Shown here: positions 45,566 through 55,943 of the stretch, one piece after another
Layout of the letters: each line of letters starts with the position of its first letter
Position numbering within the stretch: position 1 is the first letter of the stretch
Source of the DNA: Auanema rhodensis
Taxonomy: Eukaryota; Nematoda; Chromadorea; Rhabditida; Rhabditidae
Reading direction: 5' to 3'
NCBI GenBank assembly: GCA_964057225.1
Contig: OZ059900.1
Coordinates: forward strand, 14,709,638-14,773,637
Length of the DNA stretch: 64,000 nucleotides
Made by a program: the position numbers and the translations under genes
The notes under the pieces: model-generated
Seen by the model: only the letters and a program-made list of their open reading frames with translations
Databases searched by the model: none
What the model was told of the DNA's origin: nothing

Positions 45566-46141
45566 TTGACGCTCACAGTTATCATGGCAATAACAGCAGC
45601 AATATTCTTGCCCTGTGCATCTACATATCAAATCTGTACAAGAGCAACAGGAGGCGCATTACTTATGCCACCAACAATCAGAAAATGCAGATTAACAGAG
45701 AAAAACCATGTGCTACGTACAGAAGTTCATCTGTACACAAGAAATCACACAGCACACGAATGGGATGCGTGGCGTTGTTCAGAGGAAGTACACAAGTTAT
45801 GCGTACGAGACCTGCTATTCCTGCGCGATACGAACAGAACAATAAATAGAATACAGCTTATAGGAGAGCGCGAGTGCAGACAGGCAATCCGCGATCGCAA
45901 GTGGAATGACATAGAACTGCAACGCATTGATAGTATCACCCAAGCAACTCCGGAGCCCTCCTATGACCCAGCGCGCGCGTTCAACCGCGACGCGTGCGAG
46001 GAGCGGTCACGTCTAATATTAGAGCGCGGAGTCATGACCCGTATGCCTGACGATACAATATTGTCAAACTTAATATTAAACACGGAAGGATGCAATGCAC
46101 ATCATGGTAATTGTGAATCAAGTACATCAATAATAATATAG
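45566..46141 (+). pseudogene. Envelope-like region, N-terminal part
   Basis: Same frame as gag and open from 45458; the listed start is the first ATG. Just before and after this ATG lies a hydrophobic segment (TLTVIMAITAAIFLPCAST) with a plausible signal-peptidase site, followed by a Cys-containing ectodomain with pairs of cysteines near residues 24, 40, 70 and 78 and sequons (NHT, NRT). That makes it look like the start of a surface glycoprotein. It ends at TAG 46139, after which the frame stays open. I do not recognise the glycoprotein family; it does not resemble the F-like envelope of insect errantiviruses by the motifs I can see. Labelled a pseudogene because stops separate it from both gag and the later parts. 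Confidence 0.6.
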
Positions 46142-46180
46142 GACCCACAAACCACTGCTTCACGTTGTAATTACATCGAT

Positions 46181-46693
46181 ATGCATACATATGACGCTAT
46201 CATTAGTCAAGATACTATTTTAATCCCTAGTACACAATCGGCACTTATTCTTTCGAGCAAACCAACTCCGAAACCTATTTCTTCTTGCTTCAGGCAGCCA
46301 GCGTTCCATACGACATCAGGAAATTATATCATTCTTCCTAAATTTCCAAACGACAACAATATAACCACCCTTATTGAAAGAGAGTTCAAAAAGCTGCCGT
46401 TTAAAAGACCAAAACGTGCAGTCACCGAAGGATGTTCTTTCCCACTGGATCAAGATCGGATCAACGAAGTTGAAGATTATGAAACAGTATTGCTTCACGT
46501 CTGTCCATATACTTTCCTAAGACCATTAATGAGTAATCCCGGTATTACTTCAATTATTCCTATAATCAAAGGAAGACGTTTAGTAGATCCAACATACTCT
46601 CTAAAGGCATGGATAACATCACATAAAGAAAAATTCGAATTTTTCTTCAGAATTCAAATAAATGAACATTCTGTTCGACATTTTCTCAAGTAA
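46181..46693 (+). pseudogene. Envelope-like region, middle part with furin-type site
   Basis: 170 codons in the same frame, open from 46142, ended by TAA 46691. It contains a basic cluster ending in RPKR at residues 76-79, a classical R-X-K-R furin-type processing site. A Cys-containing segment follows. Such a site between two subunits is typical of class I and some other viral envelope precursors. Cysteines and an NIT sequon also fit an ectodomain. Function is inferred from layout only. Confidence 0.6.
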
Positions 46694-46819
46694 TACGATT
46701 TCAGTGATAAAGAAGAAGCTCTGCTATATTATATAGCACAAAGAGAATTAGCCATTACTACAAAGGCAGCAATATCATACTTAACATCTGAACAGCTTCT
46801 CGAACAAATATCAGATCGT

Positions 46820-49432
46820 TTGACAGTAATCGAATTCGATGAAATCATAAGGAAGAAAGAAGGTTCATATCGCGAACGAATTGAAAGCATAGCTCTCAAT
46901 TTAACCAATACACCAGTTATAATTGAAGAAGGATTGACAGTTCCATCACGACAAGAAGTCCTACAAACGTTCATACAAATGCCACCAATAAGGAAACGTA
47001 TACTAACTGACGAGGAAGAGAAGAAAAGCGAATTCATTAAAGCAACGATCAATTTACTAAGAGAACTAAAAACCCTCACAACAGTACGATGGAATAAAAC
47101 TGCAGCATTTATTGATGACAGAAAATTTATAAAATTGCCAGCATCACGACAATTCATGCCAAATACAGATAAACTATTTTATGACAGGAAGAATAATTAT
47201 GGAATACCGATCGGTCCACACCCTAAGCTGATCAAGCCCAGCAATCTTTCAAAGAAATTATTATTGGAAATATTTTTACCCCTGCTCAATAATGTAAAAA
47301 CACCTTATACATCGAGTAGGATAACACAAGAACAACTTCAAATCTTAATGGCAGAGAAAAATGAAACAAATTTTCGGCAAATCGCAACGCTGACATCCAG
47401 CGTCGCGGCAGGCGGCGCGGCTAGCGGCGCGGTTGTGACACCAGTCCAACCTTTGATCGAACGGAAGGGAACAATCCAATCAGTTACCACAATACAGCCG
47501 CAAATAACGAACAATCCTCACACAAATGCAACAACCACCACAAGAGCACCATCATGGAGGCAACAGCCATCAACAACGGCGCCTCACACGACCGCTGCGA
47601 CAACAGCACGCACAACAACATCAACCGCTCGTTCGCCAACAACAACGAGAAGCTATGCCATATACAAAGACGCACAGATTCCAAAAATACAAGAGACAAC
47701 CGAAGCCTCTCCAACATTGATTCGAAAAAACCGAGCTTCCTCAACACCATCAGTAGAAACCTCAAATTCAGTGGAAGCAAATGCGAGATACATAGCAACG
47801 AAAATTGACTCGGTACAAGAGTTTCGTCAAAATATATCGAACAAAATAGCCCAAGATCATTTACAGTATGCTACTACAATGATCCAAGAGGAATTGCAGA
47901 AACATTTTGAAGAATCATACGAATCGATTTGCGAGATACAAAATCGGTATCTGGAATTATGGAAATCAATTCTACAAATTGAACCAACAATCGCAATGCG
48001 AACAATACTGGGAAGAGAAGATATAGCCGCACGGTTTGTAGGCAATGAAATTTTGCATATACATGTATGCCCTACAGTGCTAGAGAAAACCATTTATCAC
48101 AATCACACCGTAAATGGCACATGCTATCTCGAAACCCCAGTCTGGACACAAGACGGACAGTTACTGTTTGCAGCACCCGGATCCAAGGATCTTTTACCTC
48201 ATGGTAAAGAAATAAGCTGTGATCACGTACCAACAGATATCTGGTCTAGCGAAGGTGAATGGAAAGGAATTAATGGGACTGCAAACGTCAATCTTGTATC
48301 AATGTGGGACGGACTTCATCACGAAAAAATAACACCATTAAAATTTACCGGAGCTCACTTATACACTAATTTATCGTCTCGTGTATACTCAATGACCACA
48401 GCCATAGCTTACGGTGCGAGTTTAGCATCGATTCGTCAGAATCACGTTCTTCACACAATTCACAATGATCCAAAGATATCAGCTACATTCAGTGTACTAA
48501 AGAAAAGTAGCGACTACATATCGAAAGCTCAAGAATTCACCAAGAGCACATGGAAGTCATTCATCGATACAATTGCAGGAACGATTGAGCGAACACTAAT
48601 AACTATCGGTGCAATTACATTATTTACCATCATACTCTTTGTGATAGGTTTCATTGTAAAGATCTATTTCTTCAAACCAGTAGGCATACCAGTTATGCAT
48701 ATTGCACTCAAAGATCACGACAGTGATCTACCAACATACGAAGAAACTTTGGAATTAGTTAGTCATCCGGACCAACCGATTCCAAGACACATAATGAAAC
48801 AATACTATCCATCAATGCTCGCATTCATACCAATCGCACTACCATTAGTTTGCTCGATTTCCAAAAAGAAAGATCAAGCGCTACCACTTCTATGGATGAC
48901 TGTTAACAATAGACTGATCCTAACTTTATGGGACTCAGGTTCGTCCGTCAGTTACATAAGAATATCGACACTACACTACTTAGCTTTGAATGACTTTGTT
49001 AAGAAGAATACATCAAGAGCAACAACAGCGAACGGATCAGAATTTGTATTCATTGGTACTATCGACTTAACCGTCGAAATAGCCGGTTACGAAATCGACC
49101 ACACATTCTTCATATCAGACGACAAAGACTGTCCATCGCCAGCGTTGATTGGATTAGGTTTCATGAAAACACTTGACTGTCAAAACATTGGCATGAAACT
49201 AAGACCATACAAAAGAACACTGGAAATTGGAAATCATGTAGTACCTTTGGCTAGCGGAATTAACGGGGATATCAACAGGATATCAAAAACTGTTAATTTG
49301 ATAACCTTGGAACCGCGGAGTCTACTTCCACGACAAGTTTTTAATTTCCAAGTCCAATTAGAGAACCCAATCGGAGAAGACTTAACCGCTATGATTAAAC
49401 CAAACGACAATACACCTCTCTCACCTCGATAA
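46820..49432 (+). CDS. Envelope-like membrane part fused to aspartic protease
   Basis: 870-codon frame from a TTG; the same frame is open from 46694. Residues 1-235 are helical and charged. Residues about 236-280 form a Thr/Ser/Pro-rich, mucin-like linker. Residues about 330-390 are amphipathic, possibly coiled coil. A Cys-rich ectodomain follows with several sequons (NHT, NGT, NLS). Residues 593-613 are a clear membrane segment (LITIGAITLFTIILFVIGF), then a cytoplasmic-type tail with LPTYEE. After about 70 residues comes the pepsin-like retroviral protease, with active-site D705-S-G and the ALIGLGF motif near residue 778. A transmembrane glycoprotein directly upstream of protease in one frame is not the usual retroviral order. 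The frame stops at TAA 49430, between protease and RT, where open sequence resumes. Confidence 0.75.
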   Translation: MTVIEFDEIIRKKEGSYRERIESIALNLTNTPVIIEEGLTVPSRQEVLQTFIQMPPIRKRILTDEEEKKSEFIKATINLLRELKTLTTVRWNKTAAFIDDRKFIKLPASRQFMPNTDKLFYDRKNNYGIPIGPHPKLIKPSNLSKKLLLEIFLPLLNNVKTPYTSSRITQEQLQILMAEKNETNFRQIATLTSSVAAGGAASGAVVTPVQPLIERKGTIQSVTTIQPQITNNPHTNATTTTRAPSWRQQPSTTAPHTTAATTARTTTSTARSPTTTRSYAIYKDAQIPKIQETTEASPTLIRKNRASSTPSVETSNSVEANARYIATKIDSVQEFRQNISNKIAQDHLQYATTMIQEELQKHFEESYESICEIQNRYLELWKSILQIEPTIAMRTILGREDIAARFVGNEILHIHVCPTVLEKTIYHNHTVNGTCYLETPVWTQDGQLLFAAPGSKDLLPHGKEISCDHVPTDIWSSEGEWKGINGTANVNLVSMWDGLHHEKITPLKFTGAHLYTNLSSRVYSMTTAIAYGASLASIRQNHVLHTIHNDPKISATFSVLKKSSDYISKAQEFTKSTWKSFIDTIAGTIERTLITIGAITLFTIILFVIGFIVKIYFFKPVGIPVMHIALKDHDSDLPTYEETLELVSHPDQPIPRHIMKQYYPSMLAFIPIALPLVCSISKKKDQALPLLWMTVNNRLILTLWDSGSSVSYIRISTLHYLALNDFVKKNTSRATTANGSEFVFIGTIDLTVEIAGYEIDHTFFISDDKDCPSPALIGLGFMKTLDCQNIGMKLRPYKRTLEIGNHVVPLASGINGDINRISKTVNLITLEPRSLLPRQVFNFQVQLENPIGEDLTAMIKPNDNTPLSPR
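48887..49330 (+). other. Retroviral-type aspartic protease domain
   Basis: Hydrophobic strand LILTLW leads into DSGSS (catalytic Asp codon at 48932-48934), with a flap-like region and a downstream ALIGLG motif, where Gypsy proteases usually have a hydrophobic-hydrophobic-G-x-D/N helix start. It would cleave the polyprotein as a homodimer. Confidence 0.8.
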
Positions 49433-49642
49433 GACACAGCATTTCGCGATGTTAACTCCATCAATATTCAATTCCGGAACAATTCTAAAGAATTCATAGA
49501 AATACCGGCCGGCACTGTAATTGCAGAAGCCGAAATAGGATCTATACCGGACTATGAAATCTTCTCAACAGAACAACAGTACGACTATATTCCACCAGAA
49601 GCAGACTGGGAAGGCAAATTACCTCACTTCCCTGGTGATTTC

Positions 49643-52579
49643 ATGAAAGAACTTGACCTAAAAGAGGCTGATCTCACGCAACGACAAAAAGACGAACTAC
49701 GAAACATCATTCGTCAACGTAAGAAGGCATTCCTCAATGAAGATAAAAAGATAGGATTGTTCAAAGGACCAGTAGAACACAAGATACCACTACGAACGGA
49801 TATGGATATGCCAAAGCCACGAATTTCACGTATACCTCTCGGGAAAAAGGAAGAGGTAGAAAGACAAGTCCAAGAAATGCTCGAGCAAGGGATAATAGAA
49901 CGATCGACATCTTTGTTCAACAGCCCTGTCGTTCTCGTTAGGAAAAAAGACGAAACATTCCGTTTCGTTACGGATTTCCGAGCCTTAAATAACGTTACAA
50001 GAAAACAAACATATGTGATTCCTAACATCTCTGATATCATTGACTTAGCGGCTGGATCACAATACTTTTCTAATTTTGATCTTGTTTCTGGCTTTTTCCA
50101 AATACCATTATCGAAGAAGGATAGACCACTCACATTCTTTACCACCAATAGTGGGACTTATCAATACAGGAGAATGCCTATGGGATTATGTGGTGCGCCA
50201 CATACCTTTCAAACAGCCGTGAGATATCTCCAAAGTAAATGTAAATGCCGACTATTTGTCTATTTGGACGATTTACTAGTCATATCAGACAGCGCAGAAC
50301 AACACCTCGAAGACATCAAAGAAGTATTACTCGCTGTAGAAAGACTAGGATTTAAGATTAAACTCAAGAAATGTTCATTTGCAAGACCAGAAGTGAAATT
50401 TCTCGGACTCATTGTCGGAAGAGACGGAGTTAAGCCGGATCAACAGAAAGTTTCCGCCATCCGCGATTACCCTGCTCCTCAAACACCCACAGGAGTAAGA
50501 GCATTCTTAGGAATGGTCGGATTCTTTAGAAAATTTATTAAAGATTTTGCACATATAGCAAGTCCGCTGTATGACCTTACTAAGCTAGACGCAGACTTCA
50601 ATTGGACTAGCGAATGTCAACGTTCACTAGATAAGCTAAAGGAACGACTAATCGAAGCACCGGTATTGAAACCACCACGATCAGACCGAACTTTCATCAT
50701 TGAAAGTGATGGCAGCAACATCGCCATAGGCGCAGTATTACTGCAGCCCGAAGATCCAAACGAACCATTCAAGAACTTACATCCAATTGCTTTCGCAAGT
50801 AGGAAATTAGTAAAAGCAGAACGTAACTATGCTCCCATAGAGATAGAAGCCTTAGGCATAGTTTACACTCTAGCACAGTTTCGAACATACATACTTGGAT
50901 CACATTCAATTTGCATCACCGATCATCGCCCATTGACAAGCTTACTAACTAGAAGAGACCTATTTGGAAGACTAGCAAAGTTCCAATTGGTCATACAGGA
51001 ATACGATATTGAGATCAAATATCGAGAAGGCAGATTAAACAAAGTCTGTGACGCACTCTCTAGATACATTGGAGATGAAGCTAACGATCCAAAGACGTCG
51101 AACAAGAAACAAAAGACGAATTCGAAAGAGAAAATTGAGACACAACAAGTAAATGTTGTGAAGTTACCAGAATTCAGCTCAATCCAACAAAATACTCCTT
51201 GGATCAAGAGAACAATAGCTGAGATTGAATACAGAACGAAGAAAAATATGATTCAAAATGATCGTTATTGTGTTATAAACAACTTACTCTACACAAAACC
51301 AAGCGTCAAAAGACCTCATCCAGCGTTAATATTGCCATCGGATAGTGATATAATTAACAAAATCATTGAAGAATTTCATGAAGACCCAACAATCGGGGCG
51401 CATCAAGGAATCAACAAAACAAAAGAAGCCATATTACGAAGATTTTCCTGGACTAACATGCAGAACGACATAGCAAAATACGTAAAACAGTGCATCAAAT
51501 GTGCACAACGAAAGAAAGATCCTCATGCTATGACCGTACAACCAATGGGTCAATTTAACATACCAACAAAACCATTTGAGAGAATACATATGGATATCAT
51601 GGGACCATTCCCAACATCAAAAAGGAACAACAGCTATGTCCTCACAATACAAGACTCTTTCTCCAAATGGGCTACAACTATCGCCATACCAACAATTGTT
51701 AGTGAAGTTGTCATTGATAGATTCCTCAGAAACTTTGTATATGTCTATGGACCACCGAACCGCTTAATAACAGACCGCGGTTCCAACTTCCTATCAAGGA
51801 AATTTGAAGACATGTGCGAAAAACTTGGTATCAAACATGAATCAACACTCCCACATCAGAAGAATTCCAATGGACAAGTAGAAAGACTTCATAGAACGTT
51901 AGAAGAAGGACTCACACATTATCTCAACGAAGATGTCACTGATTGGGACATGTTTTTGCCAAAAATTACCTTTGCATTGAACACCACAACGCATGCAACC
52001 ACAGGAATATCACCATACGTTGTACTATTCGGGAAAGAAAGCCGTTTGAGATTGGATAAAGATTTATACCCCGAAACAACTGAACCAAAGGAAATTTCAA
52101 AGGAGATTGAAAATATTGAGAAAATCCGAAGCAAACAGAAAACAATCATTCAAGAAAAATTGGAAAAGCATCAAGAATTAGCAAAAAAGAAACATGATGC
52201 TCGATTACGCACTCACGAAAGAGATATACAAGAAGGAGACTGCGTTATGTTAGCTGTGAAAATGCACAAGCCAGGACAAAAGCTTCGGAAAGCTTATGAT
52301 GGACCATTTGAAGTTATTAATGTGAAGGGAAACATGGTTCAAATCAAAAACCTTTTGGGAAAGATCCAAGACGTTCACAAGGACAATCTCAAATTATTTA
52401 ATCGAGAAAAAGATGACGGAATCGCACATAAGCCCAGTACACGTACAGACAGCTCAGACGATGACAGCGATATCGAAATCATAGAGGTTATCAACGGAAA
52501 CAACAACGATGAAGACTCTTATGACGAACCAGAAGACCTTTCGGATACAAATTGGCTACCATCAAGAAAAAACCATTAA
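49643..52579 (+). CDS. pol: Pol: reverse transcriptase, RNase H, integrase
   Basis: 978 codons; the frame is open from 49433, directly after the protease stop. RT (about residues 35-300) has FNSPVVLVRKKD, the PMGLCGAPHTFQ box and the catalytic YLDD at 207-210. RNase H (about 345-470) has the acidic residues in ESDGS (354-356), EIEALG and TDHRP. Integrase has the H2C2 zinc module (HEDP...GAHQG...CIKCAQRK, about 580-630) and the DDE triad D651, D711, E747, with exactly 35 residues between the last two. A GPF module (AYDGPFEVI) follows near residue 890; there is no chromodomain. The tail is acidic. All catalytic residues are present, so this part looks able to encode active enzymes, but it is cut off from its normal start by the upstream stop. 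Domain order RT-RH-IN defines Ty3/Gypsy. Confidence 0.95.
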   Translation: MKELDLKEADLTQRQKDELRNIIRQRKKAFLNEDKKIGLFKGPVEHKIPLRTDMDMPKPRISRIPLGKKEEVERQVQEMLEQGIIERSTSLFNSPVVLVRKKDETFRFVTDFRALNNVTRKQTYVIPNISDIIDLAAGSQYFSNFDLVSGFFQIPLSKKDRPLTFFTTNSGTYQYRRMPMGLCGAPHTFQTAVRYLQSKCKCRLFVYLDDLLVISDSAEQHLEDIKEVLLAVERLGFKIKLKKCSFARPEVKFLGLIVGRDGVKPDQQKVSAIRDYPAPQTPTGVRAFLGMVGFFRKFIKDFAHIASPLYDLTKLDADFNWTSECQRSLDKLKERLIEAPVLKPPRSDRTFIIESDGSNIAIGAVLLQPEDPNEPFKNLHPIAFASRKLVKAERNYAPIEIEALGIVYTLAQFRTYILGSHSICITDHRPLTSLLTRRDLFGRLAKFQLVIQEYDIEIKYREGRLNKVCDALSRYIGDEANDPKTSNKKQKTNSKEKIETQQVNVVKLPEFSSIQQNTPWIKRTIAEIEYRTKKNMIQNDRYCVINNLLYTKPSVKRPHPALILPSDSDIINKIIEEFHEDPTIGAHQGINKTKEAILRRFSWTNMQNDIAKYVKQCIKCAQRKKDPHAMTVQPMGQFNIPTKPFERIHMDIMGPFPTSKRNNSYVLTIQDSFSKWATTIAIPTIVSEVVIDRFLRNFVYVYGPPNRLITDRGSNFLSRKFEDMCEKLGIKHESTLPHQKNSNGQVERLHRTLEEGLTHYLNEDVTDWDMFLPKITFALNTTTHATTGISPYVVLFGKESRLRLDKDLYPETTEPKEISKEIENIEKIRSKQKTIIQEKLEKHQELAKKKHDARLRTHERDIQEGDCVMLAVKMHKPGQKLRKAYDGPFEVINVKGNMVQIKNLLGKIQDVHKDNLKLFNREKDDGIAHKPSTRTDSSDDDSDIEIIEVINGNNNDEDSYDEPEDLSDTNWLPSRKNH

Positions 52580-53259
52580 CTCATGAGATTTTATTGTAAA
52601 TTGTTTTGTAATAACTTTCTTTAAAGTAATACTAGAACACAAATTTTGTAACGAGTCCTCTAAAACAAGTCACTCTTAAGTCAAAAAGTAAACTAGAGCA
52701 TAATGAACACGGGAAATGTGAGAAGATAATTCTTTATCATATAGTTCGAACCTTCCTAATTTCAACTAACTTCCCCATACTAGATGAGATGAAAAATGAA
52801 AGACATAGTTTGCAACAATATCTGAGCAACAGTCTTCACTTGAGTAATCAATGACTCAATTTGGAAGTTATTTGGTATTACGCAAAACTTTTCTTTTTTT
52901 TTCTAAACTCACACAAATTGAAACAAACAACCGAGCTCTAGCAAAAAAATAGTTAACTTTTTGTCTACACTTGTTAGAGCGTTATGCTTAGAAACTTTTT
53001 TATTATTATTTTATAAGTATATTTTCGCCAATAAAACATAGTCTAGTATTCGTTAAAGAGGGTTAAAACTTTCATAATTTGGTTAAAAATTTTTTAATTC
53101 TTTTCAGATACTGATGTTTTATATTGTATTATGTTCATATTATAAGAATTTTACGTAAAATATTGTATTGTAACATGTACTTTAATACACACATTAACCC
53201 TTCTGCTACAGTTAATCAAGTCAAAACTTTTGATTGTCGCGAGGACGCGACATAAACTC
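52580..53259 (+). other. 3' untranslated region of the provirus
   Basis: About 680 bp, very AT-rich, no coding frame supported on either strand. No envelope gene is found here, the place where errantiviruses carry theirs. It contains a perfect 7-bp stem-loop at 53235-53252. Confidence 0.75.
53235..53252 (+). other. Stem-loop TGTCGCG-AGGA-CGCGACA
   Basis: Perfect 7-bp GC-rich inverted repeat with an AGGA loop in an otherwise AT-rich 3' region, eight bases before the polypurine tract. Role unknown. Confidence 0.6.
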
Positions 53260-53268
53260 GAAAAAGGG
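53260..53268 (+). other. Polypurine tract
   Basis: GAAAAAGGG, two bases before the 3' LTR; the usual plus-strand primer for LTR elements. Confidence 0.8.
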
Positions 53269-53270
53269 CA

Positions 53271-53628
53271 CGTTCCATTCGAATGATCAATGCATTACAT
53301 TCATATGACGAAGCTGTAGCAGGCGGGTTAGAGTCAGAGAATGCGATACTGAGAGAAGACGACCCGCCCTTTTCCATATTACAACACTTCAGCTTTGCGT
53401 CAGGGACGATCATGGATGGTTGGTCGTTCTCTCTCTGTTCTCTATTAGTTTAACCTTTACTTAGTTATATGTATCTTATTGTAATCACGTAGATATAATA
53501 AACCAATCTTTCTCGAGTCTTATGTTTATCCTTATGCTCCATGTTTAACCGCTACATCTGGAATACTACCACGCTCATCTTGTAGACTCCATTGGTCTGT
53601 AAGATCGACGCGGGAGCATAACGGAACG
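53271..53628 (+). repeat. 3' LTR of the Gypsy-type provirus
   Basis: Same length as the 5' LTR with two substitutions; its AATAAA at 53497-53502 would end the genomic transcript. Confidence 0.95.
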
Positions 53629-53632
53629 AGAG
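53629..53632. other. Target site duplication, right (AGAG)
   Basis: Second copy of the 4-bp duplication; array sequence resumes with TGTGAGTTTG. Confidence 0.9.
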
Positions 53633-53745
53633 TGTGAGTTTGAATTAAAGTAGAAAAATGAAACACTGTCTCTAACTTATATTGATTTATGGCCTACTTT
53701 ACTCAAAGAGATCACAGAATAACGATGAATCAGAACAAAAACATT

Positions 53746-53817
53746 CTCCCCGGCCGGGAATTGAACCCGAGTCTCGCATGTGACAGACGCGGATACTCAC
53801 CACTATACTACCGAGGA
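53746..53817 (-). tRNA. tRNA-Asp (GTC), copy M15, C49T
   Basis: T stem starts TCGGG, giving a U-G pair with G65. Its 3' flank is truncated by the deletion in 53629-53745, but the T5 terminator remains. Confidence 0.88.
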
Positions 53818-54185
53818 TTGAATTTGCACTTAGAAACTTTCATTAAGAGTGTGAGTTTGAATTAAAGTAGAGAAATGAAACACTTTCTCTAACATATCTT
53901 GATTTATGTCCTACTTTACTCAAAGAGCTAATTGAAGTTTGGTGTTACAATTAACGATTGATAAACGCTGACGTATCAATTTTTTTCATCGTAATTAAGA
54001 TAGAACACTTAAATTAAATAGAAATGTTTGAAAATTAAAAAAAAAAAACACAAGCTCAAATCACTTTTGAAAAAACAGAAAGTTTAAAACAACCTTTTTT
54101 CTAATAATTATCTTTTTTATCCGACTTTTGGAAAAAAACAAAAATAGCATAACATTCAATAACGATGAATGAGAACAAAAACATT

Positions 54186-54257
54186 CTCCCCGGCCGGGAA
54201 TTGAACCCGGGTCTCGCATGTGACAGACGCGGATACTCACCACTATACTACCGAGGA
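54186..54257 (-). tRNA. tRNA-Asp (GTC), copy M16
   Basis: Consensus sequence; 3' flank carries GTTCTCATTCATC, shared with M27. Confidence 0.95.
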
Positions 54258-54624
54258 TTGAATTTGCACTTAGAAACTTTCATTGAGAGTGTGAGTTTGA
54301 ATTAAAGTAGAAAAATGAAACACTGTCTCTAACATATCTTGATTTATGGCCTACTTTACTCAAAGAGCTAATTGAAGTTTGGTGTTACAATTAACGATTG
54401 ATAAACGCTGACGTATCAATTTTTTTCATCGTAATTAAGATAGAACACTTAAATTTAATAGAAATGTTTGAAAATTTAAAAACAAATCACAAGCTCAAAC
54501 CACTTTTGAAAAAGCAGAAAGTTTAAAACAATCTTTTTTCTAATAATTATCTTTTTTATCCGACTTTCGGAAGAAAACAAAAATAGCTTAACATTCAATA
54601 ACGATGAATCAGAACAAAAACATT

Positions 54625-54696
54625 CTCCTTGGCCGGGAATTGAACCCGGGTCTCGCATGTGACAGACGCGGATACTCACCACTATACTACCGAGGA
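54625..54696 (-). tRNA. tRNA-Asp (GTC), copy M17, CCAAGG
   Basis: 3' acceptor CCAAGGA (C5 faces A68); first type of the tetramer. Confidence 0.82.
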
Positions 54697-55064
54697 TTGA
54701 ATTTGCACTTAGAAACTTTCATTAAGAGTGTGAGTTTGAATTAAAGTAGAAAAATGAAACACTTTCTCTAACATATCTTGATTTATGGCCTACTTTACTC
54801 AAAGAGCTCATTGAAGTTTGGTGTTAAAATGAACAATTGATTAACGCTGACGTTCCGTTTTTTTTTCATCGTAATTGAGATAGAACATTTAAATTAAATG
54901 GAAATGTTTAAAAATTTAGAAAAAAAACACAAGCTCAAATCACTTTTGAAAAAACAGAAAGTTTAAAACAACCTTTTTTCTAATAATTATCTTTTTTATC
55001 CGACTTTTGGAAAAAAACAAAAATAGCATAACATTCAATAACGATAAATCAGAACAAAAACATT

Positions 55065-55136
55065 CTCCTTGGCCGGGAATTGAACCCGGGTCTCGCATGT
55101 GACAGACGCGGATACTCACCACTATACTACCGAGGA
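55065..55136 (-). tRNA. tRNA-Asp (GTC), copy M18, CCAAGG
   Basis: CCAAGGA acceptor; second type of the tetramer. Confidence 0.82.
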
Positions 55137-55503
55137 TTGAATTTGCACATAAAAACTTTCATTAAGAGTGTGAGTTTGAATTAAAGTAGAAAAATGAAAC
55201 ACTGTCTCTAACATATCTTGATTTATGGCCTACTTTACTCAAAGAGCTAATTGAAGTTTGGTGTTACAATTAACGATTGATAAACGCTGACGTATCAATT
55301 TTTTTCATCGTAATTAAGATAGAACACTTAAATTTAATAGAAATGTTTGAAAATTTAAAAAAAAATCACAAGCTCAAACCACTTTTGAAAAAGCAGAAAG
55401 TTTAAAACAATCTTTTTTCTAATAATTATCGTCTTTATCCGACTTTTTGAAGAAAACAAAAATAGCATAACATTCAATAACGATGAATCAGAACAAAAAC
55501 ATT

Positions 55504-55575
55504 CTCCTTGGCCGGGAATTGAACCCGGGTCTCGCATGTGACAGACGCGGATACTCACCACTATACTACCGAGGA
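55504..55575 (-). tRNA. tRNA-Asp (GTC), copy M19, CCAAGG
   Basis: CCAAGGA acceptor; third type of the tetramer. Confidence 0.82.
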
Positions 55576-55943
55576 TTGAATTTGCACTTAGAAACTTCCA
55601 TTAAGAGTGTGAGTTTGAATTAAAGTAGAAAAATGAAACACTGTCTCTAACATATCTTGATTTATGGCCTACTTTACTCAAAGAGCTAATTGAAGTTTGG
55701 TGTTAAAATGAACAATTGATTAACGCTGACGTTCCGTTTTTTTTTCATCGTAATTGAGATAGAACATTTAAATTAAATGGAAATGTTTAAAAATTTAGAA
55801 AAAAAACACAAGCTCAAATCACTTTTGAAAAAACAGAAAGTTTAAAACAACCTTTTTTCTAATAATTATCTTTTTTATCCGACTTTTGGAAAAAAACAAA
55901 AATAGCATAACATTCAATAACGATAAATCAGAACAAAAACATT

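Larger units (their letters stand above)
42015..53628 (+). mobile_element. Ty3/Gypsy-type provirus with internal envelope-like region
   Basis: Complete 11,614-bp element: LTR, tRNA-Gln primer site, leader of about 1.45 kb, gag, envelope-like region, aspartic protease, RT, RNase H, integrase with a GPF module, 3' region, polypurine tract, LTR. RT before integrase, the YLDD box and the GPF module place it in Ty3/Gypsy (Metaviridae). All coding parts share one frame, open from about 43820 to 52579 except for stops at 45455 (TGA), 46139 (TAG), 46691 (TAA) and 49430 (TAA). The LTRs differ at only two of 358 positions, so the insertion is recent. It is oriented opposite to the tRNA units it sits in. 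Confidence 0.93.

Noticed and set aside
45001..52149. Minus-strand frames under gag, envelope-like region and pol
   Set aside because: They are antisense shadows of clear plus-strand coding sequence.
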